From Bacteroidaceae bacterium (lineage in GTDB: Bacteria; Bacteroidota; Bacteroidia; Bacteroidales; Bacteroidaceae): a DNA stretch of 32,731 bases. This document shows, piece by piece, positions 25,866 to 32,731 of this stretch. The stretch covers positions 1 to 32,731 of the forward strand of contig JAFZPZ010000032.1 of assembly GCA_017552435.1 (NCBI GenBank). The letters run 5' to 3'. The notes under the pieces are model-generated. The model was given only the letters and a program-made list of their open reading frames with translations, was not told the origin of the DNA and did not search any database. Numbering within the stretch: position 1 is the stretch's first letter; every line of letters starts with the position of its first letter. The position numbers and the translations under genes are program-made.

Positions 25866-27358
25866 AAATGAGAGCAATGACTACACGTGAAAATAGACTA
25901 AGAATGATGATGATAGCAGGTTTATCATTTATCATTTTTCATTTTTCATTTAGCCCTGCAAGGGCGCAAACCGGTGCTCCCTACATCCATGATCCGTCCA
26001 CCATTGCCGAGTGCGAGGGCAAGTACTACACCTTCGGCACGGGCGGCGGAGGCCTCATCAGCGAGGACGGATGGTCCTGGCACAGCGGCGCGGACCGTCC
26101 CGGAGGCGGCGCGGCTCCCGACGTGATGAAAATTGGTGACCGCTACCTCTGCATCTACGGCGCCACGGGCGGCGGACTGGGCGGCGGGCACAACGGCCGC
26201 ATCCTCACCATGTGGAACAAGACCCTCGGCCCCAAGTCGCCCGACTTCAAGTGGACCAAGGCCATCGAGGTTGCTTCCTCCGACGGCATGGAGGACCAGG
26301 ACGCCATCGACCCGTCGCTCCTGCTCGACCCTACCACCGGCCGCCTCTGGGCCAGCTACGGCACCTACTTCGGCACCATCCGCCTCATCGAGCTCGACCC
26401 GAAAACCGGCGAGCGCGTGAAGGGCAACATAGAGAAGGACATAGCCATCGACTGCGAAGCCACCGACCTCCTCTACCGCGACGGCTGGTACTACCTGCTT
26501 GGCACCCACGGCACGTGCTGCGACGGCGTCAACTCCACTTATAATATAGTGGTGGGCCGTGCCAAAAGTGTCGATGGCCCTTACATCGACAATGTTGGCC
26601 GCGACATGTTCCACGGCGGAGGCCGCATGGTCATCGCCGCCGGCGACCGCAAGACCGGTCCCGGTCATTTCGGACGCACCGTCATCGACGAGGGTGTCGA
26701 GGTGATGTCGTGTCACTTCGAGGCCGACTTCGACAGGAGCGGCCGAAGCGTGCTGGCCATCCGGCCCCTGCTCTGGCGGAACGGCTGGCCCGTTGCCGGC
26801 GAGCAGTTCAAGGGCGGCACCTTCGAGATTGAGTCGGAGCGTCGCGGCTACTCGCTGGAGCTGGCTGTCGATTTTGTCCGTATGGAACAGGAACGTCAGC
26901 GTTTCTGGCAGATAGACCCCAACGAGCCAGTGAAAGCCCTTCCCAATCAGAAGTTGGAGGATGTCATCGGCACATGGCCCAAGGAGGAGATTCCCGTACG
27001 CTGCAGCGACTATATGTTCCGCCCATGGCAGCGTTGGACCGTCACCGCCGTCCCCGAGGCCGGCGGCTACCTGGGCGGCCCTTATTTCCGCATTGTCATC
27101 GAGGGCACCGAGCGCGCCCTGACAGCCACCGCTGGTCTCGAGGTCACAACGACACCCGCTTTCAGTGGCGGCGACGAGCAGCTGTGGCGCATCGAACAAC
27201 TCACCGACGGCACTTTCCGCATCATGCCGAAAGCCATCCCGGGCCGCGACGGACTGAACACCCGCTACGTCCTCAGCTCCATCGCCGACAGCACCCCTAC
27301 TCTCGCCGAGTATGACTTCGCCACCGACAACGCGAAATGGAACTTCCGCAGTCACTAA
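25862..27358 (+). CDS. GH43 arabinanase-like enzyme with C-terminal beta-trefoil-like part
   Basis: This 498-residue secreted enzyme has a repeat-encoded signal peptide (LSFIIFHFSFSPARAQ, about 21-36). The GH43 residues are D44 (YIHDPST), D150 (DAIDPSLLLD) and probable acid E199 (IDCEATDLLY), a pattern closer to arabinan-acting GH43 enzymes than to the other three here. The C-terminal third (about 350-498) has DEQLWRIEQLTDGTFRIM, a ricin/beta-trefoil-like look. From about 25990 on the gene is visibly GC-richer with strong C/G third positions, which also gives a long spurious antisense frame. Candidate activity is arabinan or arabinofuranosyl hydrolysis. It lies 10 bp after the previous gene. 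Confidence 0.87.
   Translation: MKMRAMTTRENRLRMMMIAGLSFIIFHFSFSPARAQTGAPYIHDPSTIAECEGKYYTFGTGGGGLISEDGWSWHSGADRPGGGAAPDVMKIGDRYLCIYGATGGGLGGGHNGRILTMWNKTLGPKSPDFKWTKAIEVASSDGMEDQDAIDPSLLLDPTTGRLWASYGTYFGTIRLIELDPKTGERVKGNIEKDIAIDCEATDLLYRDGWYYLLGTHGTCCDGVNSTYNIVVGRAKSVDGPYIDNVGRDMFHGGGRMVIAAGDRKTGPGHFGRTVIDEGVEVMSCHFEADFDRSGRSVLAIRPLLWRNGWPVAGEQFKGGTFEIESERRGYSLELAVDFVRMEQERQRFWQIDPNEPVKALPNQKLEDVIGTWPKEEIPVRCSDYMFRPWQRWTVTAVPEAGGYLGGPYFRIVIEGTERALTATAGLEVTTTPAFSGGDEQLWRIEQLTDGTFRIMPKAIPGRDGLNTRYVLSSIADSTPTLAEYDFATDNAKWNFRSH
25924..25965. repeat. Right arm encoding a signal peptide, third copy
   Basis: Inverted heptamers (to 25951) and the mini-hairpin GCCCT-GCA-AGGGC (about 25953-25965) encode the signal-peptide core and cleavage region of the fourth GH43. 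The heptamers use AAAATGA variants, so this copy is more diverged than the other two. Confidence 0.85.
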
Positions 27359-29437
<2,079 letters not shown>

Positions 29438-29455
29438 GTGTAACTTATTCGTTTA

Positions 29456-32400
29456 TTATTTCAGTACTTTTTTCCCATTCACGATGTAGAGTCCCTTCTG
29501 CGCCGGCTTGCCGTTGAGCTTCCGGCCCTGCAGATCGTACCAACCGGAGAGTGAAGAATGAAGAGTGAAGAGTGAAGAATCTTCATTGTCAATTGTCAAT
29601 TGTCCATTGTCAATTGCGATGATTCCATCCGCGCTGTCTTCGTCTCCGAAGCTGAGCTGGAACTCCTTGACTGTGGCGGTCGGGTCGGTTAGCTGGAAGT
29701 ACGCGCGGAAAGCATTGATGGTGGTGGAGGTGCCGTCGGGGTAGTACAGCTTGTTCTCTGCACCCAGGAAGAGTATGCTCTTGTCATTCGCTGTGAAGGG
29801 CACGGGGCTGTAGGTGCCCTTGAACTTGCCGCCCGTGAAGCTGACTTCCGTCGAGGTGCTGTTGCTGATGTTCACATTTGCGAAGATGGGGGAATCGATG
29901 GCTGTGCCAAGATAACCGGATGCTGCCCCTTCCGGCTCACCCCACTTAATAATATAAGGTGTGCCGGCGGTGATGCTGGTGGCAGACTTGAAGTTCAGGT
30001 AAAGCGTGGAGCCATCAAGACCCGTTGCGTGGGTGTATATGCCGTCATCAGCAAGATCCAGCTCCATCAGCGTAGCGCCAGCGAAGGAACCTTCGAGAGC
30101 GAGATTGAATGGCAGGCAGATGGTGTTCCATTCGCCATCCTGGTAGAAGCGGCGTCCATGAAGGATGACTTTCTTGCCGGAACCGCCTAAGGCGAGGTAG
30201 TCGGCATTCTTCTTGCCGGCGGGTCTGGCGCTGTCGTCGTCCAAGAGGGCAAGAGCAGGGTCGCTCGTGTTGACGCTGGCATTCATATCGACTGGAGGCA
30301 TCTGGAAGGTGTAGCCATCGACGAGGCCGTAGCCGCTGCAGTCGGTAGAGCCGCTTGGCGATGTCACCACGTACTGGATGACATTGTATCCTGCGGCAAC
30401 CTCGCCGCTGTAACTGAGCGTGACCTCAGCATTCTTGGCGAAGTATGGCACACTGTTATAGGTAATGGTGGCTCCGCTGACATTCACGTTGGTGGCGGGG
30501 GTGATGGTAAATACCTCCTCTGCAGCGCCTGCTCCGTCGGTGAGTCCGTCAACAATGTCGTAGTAGCCGATATTGCTGGTGCTGGAATTGTTCACTATGC
30601 AGTTGCGATAGTAGTTGGCCGTTATGGTGGCGCTATTGTTACCGACAATGGCACCACGTTTGTCGCCTCCATAGGCAGAAAGTTCTGAGTTGATCACCAA
30701 GCATCCGCAGATGGTGCCTCCTACGCAGCAGCCTACAACACCGGCCACGTAATTGTTGGCCCGAATGTCGGCTCCATCGACAATGACATCCTTCACCGTA
30801 CCGCCTTCGACATATCCGAAGAGCCCCTTGAATCTGTCGGCATCGGTGTCGCCAGTACAAAGGATCTGGATGCCTTTGACGAAGTGTCCCTTGCCGTCGA
30901 AGTTACCTCGGAAGGGATTGTCTATGGTACCGATGGCGGTGTAGTTGTTGTCACTGCCGGTATAGGTGAGATTCTCACTGAGCTGGAAGAAGTAGCCGTC
31001 GGGGTGGTCGCCATCGGGACCGAAGTCATCGCCGTCGTTGACGCTGGTAGCCAACTCGTCGAGTTCAGCCGTCGAGGAGATGATGTAGGGATGGGCTTCG
31101 GTGCCGTCGCGGCCAGCGTTGCTGCCCCATTTGCCGTTGAGGGTATAGCCTGAGAACGTCACACCGATGTTGGCTGTGCCCTTGTAGGGGTTGCCTCGCA
31201 TATCTCGGACGGGACCTCCACTGAGACCGGTAATGGTAAGCAGCGTACTGGGGTCGAGATTGTTGTCGATGGTGCCCTTGAAGGTAATCACATTGGTGCC
31301 GCTGCCGGCTTCGTAGGTCAGGGCACCCCAACTGGTGTTGATGGTGAGGATATTAACGCCGTTGGTGTTTTTGACATGAACAATCTCGCTGAAGGGTACG
31401 CTGACGTAGAACTGGTTGCCTGCGTTGTAGGGACCTGCCGAGATCTTTACATCACCCTCAATCAGTGTCGGTGGACAGTTGTCGATGGCTTGGATGTGGG
31501 CCTTGAAGTCCTTCACCTGCCATCTGTCATCGTGTTTGCCGGAGGCGTCGAAACGCACGCCGAGCGTCTGGAGGTTGGCATCTGCCAGCATGCGGGTGTT
31601 CAGCTGGTAGTTGTATAGGTAGCCTGGCTTGATCCTCTGGGTGTAGAGGCATCCCACCGTGTTTTTGTATCTCTGCCATTCCATGTCATGGCAGCCGAAG
31701 TTGATGTCGTCAGATGCACTGACGGGGAAGGAGTAGTAGGCATAATTCTCGTTCTTTACACCAGGATCGTGACCGAAGCCGGCCATGAGCTGTGCATAAT
31801 GCAGTTCCCCGACCTCGCCGTCATGATTGCCGCTGTCGTAGTTGGTAGTTTCGTCCACCAGAACCTGAAGGTACTGGTAGCCGTCCTCAATCTCTTTAGC
31901 CTGGAAGTCGAAGGTCATGCCCAGCTGCGTGCCGATGGCGGCGAAGTACTTCTGCGGGGCTGTGGCTGCGAAGTATTTCGAGATATCAATGGCGTGGTAT
32001 GTATTGGGGGAGGTGCCGTAGCCGACATCATCAACGGTCACTGCATTTCCGATGGCTTTAATCTCCACGTTCTTGAAGAATTTCTCTATCTCGACCTGGT
32101 AGTCGCTGCCATACTCGATGAAGCGGTCGCAGTGGGCCAGTTCGGTACCGTTACCGTTCAGCACCTCAAAACGGTACCTGCGCCACTGTCGTGCCTGGTA
32201 GCAGTACGGTGCAACAATGTCGCTGACGGCTGTTTCGGTGACGTCCACCGTCTTGCTGGTCTCGCCAGCTGCAAAGGTCAGTTCGCCAGTGGCTTCGACA
32301 AAGTTCTTGCCTGCCAGTGCCGTCAGACTGACGGTGCGGTACTTGACGGTCTGTGCTGCTGAGGTGTCACCCGAGCGGGTGATCGTAAACGTGGTGGTGG

Positions 32401-32521
32401 TGCCAATGGTGGAACTCTCGATGCTGAATGTCTCCGCCCACACCTGTTGCCCTACTGCCAGTGCTGCTATCGTCAGCACGGCAGCGAGGATGCTCTGATT
32501 GATGAATGCTTTTGCTTTCAT
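29456..32521 (-). CDS. Large secreted GLUG-repeat surface protein with C-terminal sorting-type tail
   Basis: The chosen start at 32521 gives 1021 residues beginning MKAKAFINQS, with a signal peptide ending near VWAE. A longer open frame to 32692 exists, but its extra N-terminus is read from promoter repeats and lies upstream of a -7 box, so I reject it. An N-terminal Calx-beta-like segment (FTITRSGDTSAAQTV) is followed by long beta-rich regions. A GLUG-type motif (FKGLFGYVEGGTVKDVIVDG) lies in the middle, and the C-terminus reads GWYDLQGRKLNGKPAQKGLYIVNGKK, as in many Bacteroidota surface or secreted proteins. Two heptamer tracts are translated just before that tail. Its role is unknown; adhesion or glycan contact is a guess from its neighbours. 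It converges on the xylan cluster. Confidence 0.8.
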   Translation of the reverse strand: MKAKAFINQSILAAVLTIAALAVGQQVWAETFSIESSTIGTTTTFTITRSGDTSAAQTVKYRTVSLTALAGKNFVEATGELTFAAGETSKTVDVTETAVSDIVAPYCYQARQWRRYRFEVLNGNGTELAHCDRFIEYGSDYQVEIEKFFKNVEIKAIGNAVTVDDVGYGTSPNTYHAIDISKYFAATAPQKYFAAIGTQLGMTFDFQAKEIEDGYQYLQVLVDETTNYDSGNHDGEVGELHYAQLMAGFGHDPGVKNENYAYYSFPVSASDDINFGCHDMEWQRYKNTVGCLYTQRIKPGYLYNYQLNTRMLADANLQTLGVRFDASGKHDDRWQVKDFKAHIQAIDNCPPTLIEGDVKISAGPYNAGNQFYVSVPFSEIVHVKNTNGVNILTINTSWGALTYEAGSGTNVITFKGTIDNNLDPSTLLTITGLSGGPVRDMRGNPYKGTANIGVTFSGYTLNGKWGSNAGRDGTEAHPYIISSTAELDELATSVNDGDDFGPDGDHPDGYFFQLSENLTYTGSDNNYTAIGTIDNPFRGNFDGKGHFVKGIQILCTGDTDADRFKGLFGYVEGGTVKDVIVDGADIRANNYVAGVVGCCVGGTICGCLVINSELSAYGGDKRGAIVGNNSATITANYYRNCIVNNSSTSNIGYYDIVDGLTDGAGAAEEVFTITPATNVNVSGATITYNSVPYFAKNAEVTLSYSGEVAAGYNVIQYVVTSPSGSTDCSGYGLVDGYTFQMPPVDMNASVNTSDPALALLDDDSARPAGKKNADYLALGGSGKKVILHGRRFYQDGEWNTICLPFNLALEGSFAGATLMELDLADDGIYTHATGLDGSTLYLNFKSATSITAGTPYIIKWGEPEGAASGYLGTAIDSPIFANVNISNSTSTEVSFTGGKFKGTYSPVPFTANDKSILFLGAENKLYYPDGTSTTINAFRAYFQLTDPTATVKEFQLSFGDEDSADGIIAIDNGQLTIDNEDSSLFTLHSSLSGWYDLQGRKLNGKPAQKGLYIVNGKKVLK
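29550..29612. repeat. Two heptamer tracts before the C-terminal tail
   Basis: Four AGTGAAG-type units (29550-29577) and four ATTGTCA-type units (29585-29612) lie next to each other in the coding sequence. They are read as AIDNGQLTIDNEDSS and SLFTLHSSL immediately before the GWYDLQGRK tail module. Confidence 0.85.
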
Positions 32522-32545
32522 ATTTATGTAATGTTTCCTTTTTCC

Positions 32546-32580
32546 TTTGGTGCAAGCCCGTTCTCGCAAATTTGGTGCAA
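32546..32580. repeat. Direct repeat TTTGGTGCAA in the leader
   Basis: The 10-mer TTTGGTGCAA occurs at 32546-32555 and 32571-32580, exactly 25 bp apart. The second copy overlaps the -7 box of the promoter of the large surface-protein gene. Confidence 0.6.
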
Positions 32581-32585
32581 ATATA
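32578..32585 (-). promoter_or_regulatory. -7 element of the large surface-protein gene
   Basis: TATATTTG on the minus strand fits TAnnTTTG and lies about 57 bp upstream of the chosen start codon. No -33 TTTG at normal spacing was seen, which fits a promoter that needs an activator. Confidence 0.5.
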
Positions 32586-32610
32586 CGGATTTTTACGCAA
32601 AAAATATTTT

Positions 32611-32680
32611 CCTCTCGCTGTAAATACAGCCAGAGGAAAGAAAAAATACAGCCAGAGGAAAAAAATACAGCCAGAGGAAA
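32611..32680. promoter_or_regulatory. Dyad and direct repeats upstream of the promoter
   Basis: CCTCTCGCTGTA (32611-32622) and TACAGCCAGAGG (32625-32636) form a dyad with 11 of 12 complementary positions and a 2-bp centre. ATACAGCCAGAGGAAA occurs at 32624-32639, 32646-32661 and 32665-32680, so the right half-site is repeated three times at 22- and 19-bp spacing. The position upstream of a -7 box suggests an activator or repressor site. Confidence 0.6.
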
Positions 32681-32731
32681 AAAAATCGGCATGAAAATTT
32701 CGGTAAAGACCGAATTTTGGCATAAAATAAA

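Noticed and set aside
32522-32692. N-terminal extension of the large surface protein to 32692
   Set aside because: The extra residues come from translated promoter repeats and lie upstream of a -7 element; the methionine at 32521 is followed by a normal signal peptide.

Overview
This window looks like chromosomal DNA from a Prevotella-like member of the Bacteroidota, probably a fibre-degrading gut or rumen strain. The basis is Bacteroidota-type promoters (TTTG near -33, TAnnTTTG near -7), a complete front half of a bat (aerotolerance) locus, and a polysaccharide-degradation cluster whose GH10-CE1 enzyme has the architecture of Prevotella ruminicola Xyn10D-Fae1A. No rRNA, tRNA, transposase, integrase or CRISPR array was seen.

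Layout. (1) 1-5607, minus strand: moxR, a DUF58 gene, a membrane protein, batA and an in-frame batB-batC fusion cut by the left edge, under one good promoter at 5638-5669. (2) 5736-9483, minus strand: ftsY, rimO, an HU gene and a gene joining an HU-like domain, an acidic linker, one membrane helix and LysM. (3) 9867-14723: two ECF sigma factor loci facing each other. Each has a sigma gene, a single-pass putative anti-sigma gene and a secreted protein of unknown role. Between them lies a 346-bp convergent spacer with four 21-bp tandem copies of a near-palindrome. (4) 14866-29437, plus strand: a tightly packed run of eight genes for arabinoxylan breakdown: GH31, GH10-CE1, a small AT-rich four-helix-bundle (S23) gene, GH43-CBM6-esterase, three more GH43 enzymes, and CE6-CE1. 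The endo-xylanase would cut the backbone, the GH43 and GH31 enzymes would trim side chains and oligosaccharides, and the esterases would remove acetyl and feruloyl groups. No SusC/SusD pair or dedicated regulator lies inside the window. (5) 29456-32521, minus strand: a large secreted GLUG-repeat protein with a C-terminal sorting-type tail, behind a promoter region with a dyad and direct repeats.

The most unusual feature is a system of short repeats that runs through genes and gene junctions. There are 7-bp tandem tracts, usually four or five units, and GC-rich mini-palindromes. At three junctions in the xylan cluster a GC mini-hairpin plus a TAAATGA-type tract ends one gene, and its inverted copy begins the mature part of the next. 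Read one way, the heptamer carries TAA, ATG and TGA in all three frames. Read the other way it is open in all three frames and encodes a hydrophobic stretch that forms the signal-peptide core of three GH43 enzymes. At one of these junctions the S23 gene lies between perfect 26-nt inverted arms. A different, GC-rich inverted pair brackets the rimO start codon. Other copies sit in loops and linkers of the enzymes without breaking the frame. All domain and function calls come from reading motifs by eye; no database search was run.
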